DNA of 64,000 bases from Gammaproteobacteria bacterium. GTDB lineage: Bacteria > Pseudomonadota > Gammaproteobacteria > Pseudomonadales > Azotimanducaceae. The stretch spans positions 72,256-136,255 of the forward strand of contig VXYL01000016.1 of the NCBI GenBank assembly GCA_009846005.1, read 5' to 3'. The position numbers and the translations under genes are program-made. Positions 8,587-17,586 of the stretch are shown piece by piece. How positions within the stretch are numbered: the stretch's first letter is position 1; every line of letters starts with the position of its first letter. The notes beneath the pieces are model-generated. The model had not been told where the DNA came from. It saw only the letters and a program-made list of their open reading frames with translations, and searched no databases.

Positions 8587-11500
8587 ATGCGGTCGACAGC
8601 TCATGTGCGGAACGCGGCGTCTTCGCTGTCTTCGACATTGCTGCGTGGGCCGTCGATGTCGGTTCGTGGCGCGCGGGGGTTTGCGGTCGGCACTCTCGTG
8701 TTGCAGGCGGGCCTCGTGGTGGCGGAAACCAACCACACCGTTCCCCTGTTCCCGTCCGCATCGGACGCCACGCGCCAAGGCTTCGTCCGTGTGATCAACC
8801 ACTCGGTCCTCGACGGCGAAGTTCGCATTCTGGCCGTTGACGACTCAGGCGGACGCGTGGACCCCATCACCTTGGGGGTCGACGGTCGCGAGACCGTTCA
8901 TTTCAACTCGGACGACCTGGAACTGGGCAACGATGGCAAGGGCCTGTCCGGGGGTGTCGGGTCAGGGGAGGGCGATTGGCGGCTGGAGCTGACCAGCGGT
9001 CTGGACATCGAGGTGATGGCCTACATCCGTACGACCGACGGGTTCCTGACGGCAATGCACGACACCGTGCCCGGCACGGACAACCGCCACGAGGTCGCGA
9101 TTTTCAATCCTGCCAGCAACCGGGACCAGATCAGCCGCCTGCGCATCGTCAATCCGGGCGAGTCCGATGCCGGCGTCACGATCACGGGTGTCGACAGCAC
9201 GGGAGCGTCGCCGGGCGATGCCGTTGCGGCGAGCGTTGCCGCCGGCGCCTCGCTTACCTTGACGGCGGAAGAGCTCGAGTCCGACGGGTTGGGCGACGGC
9301 GCCGGAAAATGGCGGCTCAACGTCGAGTCCGACCAGCCGGTAGTCGTCGTCAACCTGCTCGAGAGCCCCACCGGGCACCTGACCAACCTCTCCACGACCA
9401 TCGGCAGCCGACGGGTACCGTTGTTCCCGAGCGCCTCGGGCACGCGCGGGCAGGGCTTCGTGCGAGTCCTCAACCCGTCGGACGAGGCCGGGGTGGCATC
9501 CGTGGCGGCGTTCGACGACACGGGGCGGGCCTACGATCCCGTCATGCTGGACCTCGGTGCGGGCGAGACCGCGTACTTCAACTCCGACGACCTGGAGCAG
9601 GGAAACACTGCGAAAGGGCTGTCCGGCCGTACCGGCACCGGAGAGGGCGACTGGCGTTTGGAGTTCTCGAGCGACCTCGACATCGAGGTTTCGGCCTATG
9701 TCCGCACCGAGGATGGCTTTCTAACGGCCATCCACGATTCCGCGCCCGGCACGGCCTATCGGTCGCGTGTCCCCACGTTCAATCCCGGCAGCAACGTGGA
9801 TCAGGTCAGCCGGCTACGGTTGGTGAACGTCGGTACGTCCCCGGCGGATGTCAGGATCCAAGGCATCGACGGCCTTGGCGAATGGTCATCGACCGTGCAA
9901 GTATCGTTGCCTGCGGGTGCTGCGCGTGATCTCAGCGCAAGGGAACTGGAGTCCGGCGGCGAGGGATTCGCCGGCATGCTCGGCAACGGTGCGGGCAAGT
10001 GGCAACTGATCATTCGGTCCGATCAACCGCTCGTCGCGATGAGTTTGTTGGAGAGTCCCACCGGGCATCTGACGAACTTGTCCGCGGTCCCGGTAGACCG
10101 CTCGGCGAAGGTCTTCGAGCACCGGCAGTCCTTCAGGCGGTTGGCGGAGGATTCTTTTTATTCGAACGAGGAGTGGTACTTCGATCAGCAGAGGGGTTGG
10201 TACGCCGCTAACTATGAGCTGGCGAGGTACGCCGGCTTCCAGGATCTGCTGAAGAAGCACGACTACCACCTGCCGACCGGCCGGGGTCTCACGGTTCTTC
10301 AGGCCGAAAGGAACCACACGCCCGACGACCTCGGCGATGTCCGCCATCTATTCGTCTACAAGGACTCGGACCGCCATAGCCGGACCGTCGCCGAGATACT
10401 CACAGAGTACAGCGACTACCCGCTTCTTCTGACCAGGCACACCACATTCTCCTTTGAGCTGGACTCCTTCCACACCACGGACACGGCGGATTTGCGGGCA
10501 TTCGCGGGGGACGAAGACCGGACCCGTCGCTACCCGTCGTTAACACACGACGGCGTGCCGATCGCACCCGCGAAGCTGTTGAATGTCAGCAATACCAACG
10601 GCGGGTCGTCTGTCAACATCCTGAGACATTTCGACAAGTTCGTGGAAGAGAACGACTTGGTGGCCTGCACCGCGCAAAGTTCGTTGATCGAGGGGAACTG
10701 GACAACGAGCGGCATGGCGTACAACAGCATCGTGGTAGATCAGAAATACGGGAACCCCAACGCCTTCGACGGTGCCAAGGTGAACGACCACGGCTCGCCG
10801 CGGTACAAGCCCGACATCATGGCGCGCGCCAAGGCGGCGGCGACCAGCTATTCCTCTCCCCTGGCGTGCTCCGCCGCAGCCATGCTGCTGGAACGAGCGC
10901 AGCTAGACCCGCTACTGTCCAACGCCTACCACGGCATCGCCATCAAGGCCATTCTCATGGCGGGCGCTACGCGCTTCAACTACCGGGCCAGCGCCGAGTG
11001 GGCGGATGTCAGCCCGATCGACCCTTTGTTCTGGCACGGCGAATGGGAGCGAACGTCTGATGAGCTTCCGCTCAGTCCGAGGTACGGCGCTGGCGCACTC
11101 AACGTGCTTGCCGCATACGACATTCTCGATGCGGGAGAATTCGACGGCGAAGCCGACGTCGCAGTCGGGCCACGCGGCTGGGACTACGGCCGCGATCCCG
11201 TCGAGGGGGATGTCGTTGCCTATAGCTTCGACGTCGCCCGCGAGTCGGTGTTCTCCGCCGTTCTCGTCTGGCACCGATACATCGACGACGACTGGACCAG
11301 CTACCTTCCAGACTACGCGCTCGAGGTCATCGACGGCGGAGGCGGCCGCGTGGCGTTTAGCAACAGCGCCACGTCCAACGTCGAACTGGTGGAGGCCACG
11401 TTGCAGCCCGGCAGCTACGTCATGGAGGTGCGGGCCGCTTCCGACGGGGGCAGTCCCCATGAGCTGACGTACGGTCTCGCGTGGACTACCAAGGCCATCT

Positions 11501-11787
11501 GCGCTGCCCCAGAGGGCCTGCGCGTCGAAGGAGACGACGAGTCCTGGACCCTAGAATGGGACGAGCCAGCGGATTTGCAATGCCGCAAATACCGGCTACA
11601 GGCCCGGGCCGGCGACGACGAGTCGGAAGCGGTGGAGGAGGATCTGTACTTGGATCTGAATACGCACACCTATGCCAAATCCGACGATGCGTCGGCGCGG
11701 CACTTCCGCGTCTATGCCTACCCGAACGACGGCGACGTCGCCTATCGCTACCCGTCCTCCCCGACTCGCATCGTCGGCGATCCTTAA
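8587..11787 (+). CDS. Large secreted S8 (subtilisin-like) protein with duplicated beta module
   Basis: From the ATG at 8587 (a second ATG at 8656 gives a tighter signal peptide) the product has 1066 residues. After the signal come two copies of a module of about 226 residues (about 50-275 and 276-504). Each is two related halves, marked by FNSDDLE.GN..KGLSG/DGFLTA.HD and SNxDQxSRLR/LLESPTGHLTNLS. Residues about 520-860 resemble an S8 peptidase: RHSRTVAEIL holds the His (about 597) and KPDI...TSYSSP the Ser (about 754), but the Asp position appears to be Glu (VLQAERN, about 574) and the AGN oxyanion motif is not clear. A beta sandwich and an FN3-like C terminus follow. Protease activity is uncertain. 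It stands alone, divergent in content from both neighbours. Confidence 0.75.
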   Translation: MRSTAHVRNAASSLSSTLLRGPSMSVRGARGFAVGTLVLQAGLVVAETNHTVPLFPSASDATRQGFVRVINHSVLDGEVRILAVDDSGGRVDPITLGVDGRETVHFNSDDLELGNDGKGLSGGVGSGEGDWRLELTSGLDIEVMAYIRTTDGFLTAMHDTVPGTDNRHEVAIFNPASNRDQISRLRIVNPGESDAGVTITGVDSTGASPGDAVAASVAAGASLTLTAEELESDGLGDGAGKWRLNVESDQPVVVVNLLESPTGHLTNLSTTIGSRRVPLFPSASGTRGQGFVRVLNPSDEAGVASVAAFDDTGRAYDPVMLDLGAGETAYFNSDDLEQGNTAKGLSGRTGTGEGDWRLEFSSDLDIEVSAYVRTEDGFLTAIHDSAPGTAYRSRVPTFNPGSNVDQVSRLRLVNVGTSPADVRIQGIDGLGEWSSTVQVSLPAGAARDLSARELESGGEGFAGMLGNGAGKWQLIIRSDQPLVAMSLLESPTGHLTNLSAVPVDRSAKVFEHRQSFRRLAEDSFYSNEEWYFDQQRGWYAANYELARYAGFQDLLKKHDYHLPTGRGLTVLQAERNHTPDDLGDVRHLFVYKDSDRHSRTVAEILTEYSDYPLLLTRHTTFSFELDSFHTTDTADLRAFAGDEDRTRRYPSLTHDGVPIAPAKLLNVSNTNGGSSVNILRHFDKFVEENDLVACTAQSSLIEGNWTTSGMAYNSIVVDQKYGNPNAFDGAKVNDHGSPRYKPDIMARAKAAATSYSSPLACSAAAMLLERAQLDPLLSNAYHGIAIKAILMAGATRFNYRASAEWADVSPIDPLFWHGEWERTSDELPLSPRYGAGALNVLAAYDILDAGEFDGEADVAVGPRGWDYGRDPVEGDVVAYSFDVARESVFSAVLVWHRYIDDDWTSYLPDYALEVIDGGGGRVAFSNSATSNVELVEATLQPGSYVMEVRAASDGGSPHELTYGLAWTTKAICAAPEGLRVEGDDESWTLEWDEPADLQCRKYRLQARAGDDESEAVEEDLYLDLNTHTYAKSDDASARHFRVYAYPNDGDVAYRYPSSPTRIVGDP

Positions 11788-11859
11788 TGGGTCTCGAGGT
11801 GTGCGTGACGGCTGTGTTGCGGTGTAAGCTCGGCTCGTACGTTCCGTGATGCGACCGAA

Positions 11860-12483
11860 ATGACCAAGCTCGACTCGCTTCTGACCGCCGTTGACCGGGG
11901 CCTGCGCAGTGTCGCCGGCGTTGTCAAGGCCGACCGTCCCAGTCCGGCGGCGGATTGCGAGTCCGAACTGACAGATGCCGAACGCCGCCATGCCGCGGGA
12001 CTGATGCGCGTCAACCACTGCGGCGAGATCTGCGCCCAGGCGCTCTACGAGGGCCAGGCGCTGACCGCGCGTCGCACGGAGACACGGGAGTCCCTCACCA
12101 CGGCGGCGCGACAGGAGGAGGATCATCTGGCCTGGTGTCGGGAGCGCCTCACCGAGCTCGACGGTCGGCCAAGCGTTCTGGATCCAGCGTTCTACGTCGC
12201 CTCCTTCGCCCTCGGTGCGGTCACCGGGCTGCTCGGCGACCGGGTCAGCCTGGGCTTCATCGAAGCCACCGAGGATCAGGTCAAGCACCACCTCGACCGG
12301 CACATCGAGAAACTGCCGGAGGGTGACGAACGCAGCCGGGCCATTCTCACGGAGATGAGGTCCGACGAGGTGCGGCACGGCGAGGACGCGGTTCGATCCG
12401 GCGGGATCGAGTTCCCACCGGCGGTGAAGGGCGTCATGGGACTGGTCTCGAAGGTGATGACGGAGACGACCTACCGGATCTGA
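11860..12483 (+). CDS. coq7: Demethoxyubiquinone hydroxylase (Coq7 family)
   Basis: Coq7 hydroxylates 2-octaprenyl-3-methyl-6-methoxybenzoquinol late in ubiquinone synthesis, using a di-iron centre at the inner membrane. The 207-residue protein shows the ferritin-like metal ligands: MRVNHCGEICAQALYEGQA, RQEEDHLAWC, FIEATEDQVKHHL and MRSDEVRHGEDAV, giving the two ExxH-type motifs. A hydrophobic stretch FALGAVTGLLGD is the usual membrane-touching part. In Pseudomonas coq7 also lies near trpC and osmC. A dispersed repeat begins 20 bp after its stop. Confidence 0.96.
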   Translation: MTKLDSLLTAVDRGLRSVAGVVKADRPSPAADCESELTDAERRHAAGLMRVNHCGEICAQALYEGQALTARRTETRESLTTAARQEEDHLAWCRERLTELDGRPSVLDPAFYVASFALGAVTGLLGDRVSLGFIEATEDQVKHHLDRHIEKLPEGDERSRAILTEMRSDEVRHGEDAVRSGGIEFPPAVKGVMGLVSKVMTETTYRI

Positions 12484-12503
12484 AGAACGTCGCGGCTGCG
12501 CGC

Positions 12504-12631
12504 CGTAGGGGCGACCCTTGTGGTCGCCCGCGCGGGGGCACAAGGCGTCAAATCGACTGCCACGAGAATGCGCGAGCATTCTCGAAACGCGCCCGAAGGG
12601 CGCGCCGGGACGGGACAAGCCCGCCCCTACG
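12504..12631 (+). repeat. Composite hairpin repeat copy 2 (reference copy)
   Basis: This is the clearest copy. It opens with CGTAGGGG and closes with CCCCTACG, perfect inverted ends. Inside, the left arm is a hairpin GGGCGACC/GGTCGCCC with a 5-base loop; a second hairpin, CGCGCCC-type arms around GAAGG, lies near 12588; the right arm is GGACGGG, loop ACAAG, then CCCGCCCC. It fills the gap between coq7 (plus) and the VOC gene (minus), where two transcripts converge, so a bidirectional terminator role is plausible. No protein is encoded. Confidence 0.85.
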
Positions 12632-13049
12632 ATCCGTGCTCTGCTCCCCGGCCGTCCACCCGCGCCAACGGCGGGTGGTGGATGATCTGCACCGTCGTGC
12701 CTTCAGGATCCTTGCAGTAGAAGCTCCGCGCCCCGTCGCGATGGGTGCGGGGCGGCGCATCGACGGCCACGTCGTTCGCCGTCAGGTATTGGTACCAACC
12801 GTCCACATCGCCGGGTTCGTCGACCAGGAAACCAATGTGGTCCAGGCGTTGGGCGCCTTCGACGATGTCGCCCGTTGCGCGGTGGATCGCCAGGTTGTCC
12901 GTGCCGGAGGTGAGGTAGACGTTGTCGTCGTCCGGACGCCATTCCACCGCCATGCCGAAGAGTTCCGTGTAGAACGTCAGGGTCTTCTCGAACTGGCGCG
13001 CGTGAAGGGCGACGTGGTGCATACCGGCTAGCGGCGGTCGCTGCGTCAT
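12627..13049 (-). CDS. VOC (glyoxalase/dioxygenase fold) protein
   Basis: The 140-residue protein starts at the ATG at 13049 (MTQRPPLAGMHHVALHARQF) and has the paired beta-alpha-beta-beta-beta units of the vicinal oxygen chelate superfamily. Likely metal ligands are the His in GMHHVAL, the His in LDHIGFLV and the Glu in CKDPEGTTVQI. Substrate cannot be told from sequence; VOC members include glyoxalase I, dioxygenases and resistance proteins. Its start overlaps the osmC stop by 4 bp, so it is translated with osmC. The last few codons enter the end of the repeat at 12504. Confidence 0.85.
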   Translation of the reverse strand: MTQRPPLAGMHHVALHARQFEKTLTFYTELFGMAVEWRPDDDNVYLTSGTDNLAIHRATGDIVEGAQRLDHIGFLVDEPGDVDGWYQYLTANDVAVDAPPRTHRDGARSFYCKDPEGTTVQIIHHPPLARVDGRGAEHGS

Positions 13050-13468
13050 GCTTCGATCAGCTCGTAGTCGTGGGTGACGACGACCCCGGCGCGTTCCAGC
13101 ATGATCGACGCGGAGCAGTACTTTTCGGCGGTCAGGTGGATGGCCCGCTCGACTTTCTTGGGGTTCAGGGCACGACCCGTCACCCGGAAATGGAAGTGAA
13201 TGCGGGTGAACACCTTGGGATCGGTGTCGGCGCGTTCGGCCTCGATCTCGGTGGCGCAGTCGACGAGATCCTCCCGACCCCTGCGAAGAATGTTGACGAC
13301 GTCGAAAGACGTGCACCCGCCGACGCCCAGCAGCATGAGTTCCATGGGGCGAACGCCCTGGTTCTGCCCGCCCAGTTCGGGTGGTCCGTCGATCGCGACC
13401 TGGTGCCCGCTTCCCGAGGTGCCCTCGAAGCGCACGTCGCCCGCCCAGTCCACCGTCGCCCGCATCAT
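13046..13468 (-). CDS. OsmC family peroxide-reducing protein
   Basis: OsmC/Ohr-fold proteins reduce hydroperoxides with two cysteines. The 140-residue protein keeps both: GVGGCTSFDVVNIL and LTAEKYCSASIML, plus the family glutamate in PMELMLLGVGG. It belongs to the general OsmC/YhfA-like branch rather than the Ohr branch, judging from the NQGVRPMELML block. It begins immediately before trpC ends (stop-start spacing 0) and overlaps the VOC gene by 4 bp, extending the trp transcript. The trpC-(vfr)-osmC-coq7 neighbourhood is known in Pseudomonas; here no vfr lies between. Confidence 0.92.
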   Translation of the reverse strand: MMRATVDWAGDVRFEGTSGSGHQVAIDGPPELGGQNQGVRPMELMLLGVGGCTSFDVVNILRRGREDLVDCATEIEAERADTDPKVFTRIHFHFRVTGRALNPKKVERAIHLTAEKYCSASIMLERAGVVVTHDYELIEA

Positions 13469-14275
13469 TCAGCCGAACAGCCGCTCGAGGGCCCTACCGG
13501 GATCGGGTGCGCGCATGAAGGCAGTACCGACCAGGAAGGCGCGGACCCCGGCGTCCTGGAGCCTCCGGACGTCCTCGGGGGAGTGAATGCCACTCTCGGC
13601 GACGACCGCGACGGCGTCGGGAATCACGCCTAGGAGGTCGATGGTCGTGTCCAGGTTCGTCGTGAACGTGGCGAGGTCCCGGTTGTTGATGCCAACGATC
13701 TTGGGGCGCAGGTCGAGTGCAGCGTCAAGTTCGTCCCGGTCGTGAACCTCGATCAGCACGTCGAGGCCCAATTCCCCGGCGAGCCGCGCGAGATCCCCCA
13801 GTTGCCCAGCCTCCAGTGCAGCGGCAATCAGCAACAGGCAGTCTGCACCTAGCGCGCGTGACTCGTAGACCTGGTAGGGGTCGACGATGAAGTCCTTGCG
13901 CAGCGCCGGCAGCTTGGTGGCGTTCCGCGCATCCTCGAGGTGACCGTCGCAACCCATGAAATAGCGAGTGTCGGTGAGCACGGAGAGGCACGCTGCCCCG
14001 GCCCGCTCATAGGACGTCGCGACTTTCGCCGGATCGAAGTCGGCACGAATGACGCCCTCGCTAGGCGACGCGCGCTTGATCTCCGCGATCACGGCGGGGT
14101 TGCGGGTCTTGATAGCCTTGGCGAATCCGCGAGGGATCGGGGCCGCCTCCGCGGTTCTGCGAACTTCGGCGAGGGGCCGTAGCCGGCGCCGGGCAACGAC
14201 CTCGGCACGCTTGTGTTCGACAATCTCGGCGAGTATGCCGCCGGGTTGAGGCGGATCCCGCTTCGCCCGGTTCAT
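13469..14275 (-). CDS. trpC: Indole-3-glycerol phosphate synthase
   Basis: TrpC closes the indole ring in tryptophan synthesis. The 268-residue TIM-barrel protein shows VIAEIKRASPSEGVI (catalytic Lys and substrate binding), LSVLTDTRYFMG, LPALRKDFIVDPYQ, GADCLLLIAA, VGINNRDL and VAVVAESGI. It is a stand-alone TrpC without a fused TrpF. Start ATG at 14275 overlaps the trpD stop by 4 bp. The order trpG-trpD-trpC is the standard gammaproteobacterial anthranilate branch. Confidence 0.96.
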   Translation of the reverse strand: MNRAKRDPPQPGGILAEIVEHKRAEVVARRRLRPLAEVRRTAEAAPIPRGFAKAIKTRNPAVIAEIKRASPSEGVIRADFDPAKVATSYERAGAACLSVLTDTRYFMGCDGHLEDARNATKLPALRKDFIVDPYQVYESRALGADCLLLIAAALEAGQLGDLARLAGELGLDVLIEVHDRDELDAALDLRPKIVGINNRDLATFTTNLDTTIDLLGVIPDAVAVVAESGIHSPEDVRRLQDAGVRAFLVGTAFMRAPDPGRALERLFG

Positions 14276-15297
14276 ACCTCGCCCATCATTCGCGTCAGAT
14301 CGACGAACTCCTTGAACTTTTCCGATGCCTGTCCTGACGCGATCAAGTCCTGGGCGAGCACGACGCCGTTCGCCAACGTCGTGGCAACGCCCGATGCGTA
14401 TATCGCGGCGCCGGCGTTCAGAGCGACGATGTCCGAGGCGGCTTCGTTGGACTCGTCGAGCGCCGAGCGGATGAGGCCGAGGCTCTGTTCCGGCGTCTGG
14501 GCCCGTAGTTCGTCCATCGCTCTCTCGCGCATGCCGAAATCGGCAGGTGACACTTGGTAGGAGTTGATGTTGCCGTCGTTCAGTTCGACGACGGTGGATG
14601 GTCCCTGGATGGAAACCTCGTCGAGGCCGCTGCTGTGCACGACGAGGACGCGTTCCGATCCGAGCGCCTGGGCGACTTCGGCGAGTGGTCTTTGCCATGC
14701 CGGGGCGAACACGCCCAGCACCTGGCGTTTCGCGCCCGCCGGGTTGGTGAGCGGACCGAGCAGGTTGAAGATGGTGCCGATGCCCAGTTCGCGCCGTACG
14801 GGCCCGGCGAAGCGCATCGCCGCGTGATGGCGCACCGCGAACAGGAATCCGACGCCGACTTCGCGGATGCATCGCTCGACCTGGTCGGGTTCGAGTTCGA
14901 GGTTCGCGCCCGCGGCCTCCAGCACGTCGGCGCTGCCGCTCGCGCTGGACGCGCCCCGGTTGCCGTGCTTGGCGACGTGGGCACCCGCGGCAGCAGCCAC
15001 GAAGGCGGCCGCGGTGGAGATGTTGAACCGCTTCGCGGCACCGCTCCCGCCGGTACCGCAGGTGTCGACCAGGTTCGGGACATCGACGTCGACCTTGGTG
15101 GACACCGCCCGCATGGCTTCCGCGGCGCCGGTGATCTCCTCGACGGTCTCGCCCTTGGCCTTGAGCGCAATGAGCACGCCGGCGATTTGGGCCGGCGTGG
15201 CTTCGCCGCCCATGATCGCGTCGAATACCGAGCGTGTTTGTTGGCGGCTCAAGTTCTCCCCGGCGACCAACGCCGCCAGGGTTTCGTTCACCTGCAT
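14272..15297 (-). CDS. trpD: Anthranilate phosphoribosyltransferase
   Basis: TrpD transfers phosphoribose from PRPP to anthranilate. The 341-residue protein carries DTCGTGGSGAAKRFNIST (the PRPP-binding glycine loop), HGNRGASSASGSADVLEA and IFNLLGPLTNPA. It has its own start (ATG 15297) and is not fused to TrpG. It overlaps trpC by 4 bp and follows trpG after 11 bp, so all three genes form one operon. Confidence 0.96.
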   Translation of the reverse strand: MQVNETLAALVAGENLSRQQTRSVFDAIMGGEATPAQIAGVLIALKAKGETVEEITGAAEAMRAVSTKVDVDVPNLVDTCGTGGSGAAKRFNISTAAAFVAAAAGAHVAKHGNRGASSASGSADVLEAAGANLELEPDQVERCIREVGVGFLFAVRHHAAMRFAGPVRRELGIGTIFNLLGPLTNPAGAKRQVLGVFAPAWQRPLAEVAQALGSERVLVVHSSGLDEVSIQGPSTVVELNDGNINSYQVSPADFGMRERAMDELRAQTPEQSLGLIRSALDESNEAASDIVALNAGAAIYASGVATTLANGVVLAQDLIASGQASEKFKEFVDLTRMMGEV

Positions 15298-15308
15298 CGA
15301 TTCGCTCC

Positions 15309-15887
15309 CTACAGTCCCTGAGTGAGGAAGTTGCCGAGCAACTGGTGGCCGACGCGCGTCTTGATCGACTCCGGGTGAAACTGTACCCCTTCGACGGGAT
15401 GCTCGCGGTGCCGGATGCCCATCACCTCGTCCGCTTCCCCAAGTTCCGTCGCGGTCCATGCCGTGACTTCCAGGCACTCGGGAATCTCGGTGACGATCAA
15501 CGAGTGGTAGCGCGTCGCCTCGAAGGCGGACGGCAGGGCACGGAACACGCCGCGCCCGGCGTGGTGGATGGCGGAGAGTTTGCCGTGCATGACCTTGCGG
15601 GCACGGCGCACGGTGCCGCCGTAGGCCTGGCCGATGCTCTGGTGGCCGAGGCAGATGCCCAGCGTCGGGATGTGCTTGCCGAAGGTCTCGACCGCCGACA
15701 GCGAGATGCCCGCTTCGTTGGGGGTGCATGGTCCGGGCGAGATGACGATCTTGTCCGGCGCCATGCGCTCGATTTCGTCCAAGGTGATCTCGTCGTTCCG
15801 GTGCACCGCTACATCGGCGCCGAGTTCGCCCAGGTACTGCGCAACGTTGTAGGTGAACGAGTCGTAGTTGTCGATGAGGAGGATCAC
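15309..15887 (-). CDS. trpG: Anthranilate synthase glutamine amidotransferase subunit
   Basis: TrpG releases ammonia from glutamine for TrpE; the same subunit often also serves aminodeoxychorismate synthase in folate synthesis. The GTG at 15887 gives a 192-residue protein starting [14 protein letters not shown]. The class I amidotransferase triad is visible: Cys in [16 protein letters not shown], and His and Glu in [11 protein letters not shown]. Its partner trpE lies about 11 kb away on the same strand. The 174 bp upstream is shared with the divergent membrane-protein gene; I saw no obvious Trp leader peptide. Confidence 0.95.
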   Translation of the reverse strand: MILLIDNYDSFTYNVAQYLGELGADVAVHRNDEITLDEIERMAPDKIVISPGPCTPNEAGISLSAVETFGKHIPTLGICLGHQSIGQAYGGTVRRARKVMHGKLSAIHHAGRGVFRALPSAFEATRYHSLIVTEIPECLEVTAWTATELGEADEVMGIRHREHPVEGVQFHPESIKTRVGHQLLGNFLTQGL

Positions 15888-16061
15888 CTGCGCAACCCCG
15901 GGCCCGGCGAGAGGCGCGCAGCTTACAGACCTACGCCCGGGCGCGAAAGGTGGGACCGCGGGCCAGTCGCGCCAACCCTGTGTTCGATAGCCGCTGATGC
16001 GCGCCGTGACTTCGATACGGTCGCCCTTTAGCATGGTGGTCGTGGGAAATCGGAGGTTTGT

Positions 16062-16835
16062 ATGCGGGACGTGACCGAGTTCTCGGTGGGCGACATTCTC
16101 CGGGTGTCGTTTTCCACGTACTCCGACAACCTGCCGTCGTTCCTGCCGCTGTCGTTGATTGCCTTTGCGCCGTCGTTCGCGGTTGTGTTCTTGCTTGACT
16201 CGAGCTCCGTCAACAATCCGTTAGTTGCAGATCCAACGACGCTCAACCCCCTTAGCGCCGAGTATTGGGGCTTCATGATGGCCACGATGCGCGAGTCGTT
16301 CGTCGACCTGCTCTGCGCGTTCTGGTTGCAGGCCGGGGTGGCGTTCGGGGTCGTCCGCCACTTGCGGGGAGGGAATCCGGGCTACCTGGAGACGTTCCTG
16401 GGCTCGCTGCGCATGCTGTTTCCGGCCGTCTTGGTCACCGCTGTCGTTGCCGTCGCCACGGGCATCGGGTTTTTGCTGCTCGTCGTTCCGGGCGTCATCG
16501 TTTCATTGATCCTTTGGGTAGCGGTGCCAGCGGCTGTCGTGGAACGCAGCGGCTTTCGAGCGCTTGGTCGGAGTGCGCAGTTGACGGACGGCTACAAGGG
16601 CCAGATATTCGGCTTAGCGTTGATTCTCTTCATATTGCAGTCCGTGGTACTAGCCGTCGTCGTCATGGTATCGAGCACCGTGCTAACCGACATCGCCGCG
16701 GTCCGCGTTGTGGCGCAGTCCTGCGGCGCCGTGTTGTCGGGCATCTGGGCAACGGCGGTTGCGGTCACCTACCACGACTTGCGAGTACTCAGCGAAGGTG
16801 TGGACACACGGGTGGTATCGCGAGTCTTCGAGTAG
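16062..16835 (+). CDS. Multi-pass membrane protein, UPF0259/YciC-like (paralogue 1)
   Basis: The 257-residue protein has about six hydrophobic segments, a conserved opening ([20 protein letters not shown]), an amphipathic [14 protein letters not shown] block and a cytoplasmic-looking [22 protein letters not shown] loop. These features resemble the UPF0259/YciC and glycerophosphodiesterase-membrane-domain families, whose function is poorly known. The next gene encodes a clear paralogue. It is divergent from trpG and convergent, through its partner, with the RDD/SpoIIM operon. Confidence 0.72.
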   Translation: MRDVTEFSVGDILRVSFSTYSDNLPSFLPLSLIAFAPSFAVVFLLDSSSVNNPLVADPTTLNPLSAEYWGFMMATMRESFVDLLCAFWLQAGVAFGVVRHLRGGNPGYLETFLGSLRMLFPAVLVTAVVAVATGIGFLLLVVPGVIVSLILWVAVPAAVVERSGFRALGRSAQLTDGYKGQIFGLALILFILQSVVLAVVVMVSSTVLTDIAAVRVVAQSCGAVLSGIWATAVAVTYHDLRVLSEGVDTRVVSRVFE

Positions 16836-16848
16836 TCGGACCTCGGTC

Positions 16849-17586
16849 GTGCGAGATGCAAGCACGTTTCCCCTAGGCGGCGTGCTCGCTGCGGGCACGC
16901 GCTACTACGTCCGGAACTTGGCGCTGATCCTGCCGGTCTCGCTGCTCGCCTTTGTGCCTGCTTTTGTGGTGATCGCCGTTAGCGTTGACGAAGGCTTCCG
17001 GTTCGATCTCGGCCCCGCCAAGGTGGAATTCAGGTATCGCGAATTGACGAGCCTAGTCTGCGGGGTCTGGTTGCAGGCGGGCCTGAGCACGATCGTCATT
17101 CGCCAGCTCGAGGGCAGCTACCAGGATTTCGGTGAAACACTCGTCGCCTCGATTCACTCGCTGTTTCGTTGTGCCCATGTGGCGCTGATCGGTGCCGTGG
17201 TGTTCGTCGTCGGACTCATGGCTCTCGCATTGCCGGGCCTGGTGTTGGCGACCATGCTCTGGGTAGCCATGCCTTCGGCTGCCGTCGAGCGTTGCGGCCT
17301 CGTCGGGGCGTTGCGGCGAAGCTACGAGTTAACCCGGGAGTACCGGTTGCGGATCCTGGGCCTGTTCTTGGCGTTCGTCGTGGTACTGCTGATCGTGGAG
17401 TTCGCAATCGGGCTGGTTCTGTTTCCCCGGGTCCCCGAAGGCCTCTCGTCGCAGGAGATCGTCAAGCAGATTGGGGGGATATTCATCGGCGGACTCGTCG
17501 GAAGCATCGTTGCGGTCTCCTACTACTACCTCCGAACCATCAAGGAGGGTGCTTCCAGCAAAGCGATTGCTCAAGCCTTCGACTAG
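16849..17586 (+). CDS. Multi-pass membrane protein, UPF0259/YciC-like (paralogue 2)
   Basis: The start was placed at the GTG at 16849 because the resulting N terminus (MRDASTFPLGGVLAAGTRYY) lines up with the start of the preceding gene; the open frame extends further upstream but overlaps that gene. The 245-residue protein shares with paralogue 1 the WLQAGLSTIVIRQLEG block, the LPGLVLATMLWVAMPSAAVE segment and the CGLVGALRRSYELTREYR loop, and ends alike (SKAIAQAFD versus SRVFE). The 13-bp gap indicates one operon made by tandem duplication. It overlaps the 3' end of the converging RDD gene by 4 bp. Confidence 0.75.
   Translation: MRDASTFPLGGVLAAGTRYYVRNLALILPVSLLAFVPAFVVIAVSVDEGFRFDLGPAKVEFRYRELTSLVCGVWLQAGLSTIVIRQLEGSYQDFGETLVASIHSLFRCAHVALIGAVVFVVGLMALALPGLVLATMLWVAMPSAAVERCGLVGALRRSYELTREYRLRILGLFLAFVVVLLIVEFAIGLVLFPRVPEGLSSQEIVKQIGGIFIGGLVGSIVAVSYYYLRTIKEGASSKAIAQAFD

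Noticed and set aside
12484-12650. CRISPR-like array
   Set aside because: The repeats are dispersed single copies with internal symmetry, not regularly spaced identical units, and no cas gene is near.
13050-13316. N-terminal extension of the VOC protein to 229 residues
   Set aside because: It overlaps osmC and is Arg/His rich; the ATG at 13049 starts the VOC fold directly and couples to osmC by a 4-bp overlap.
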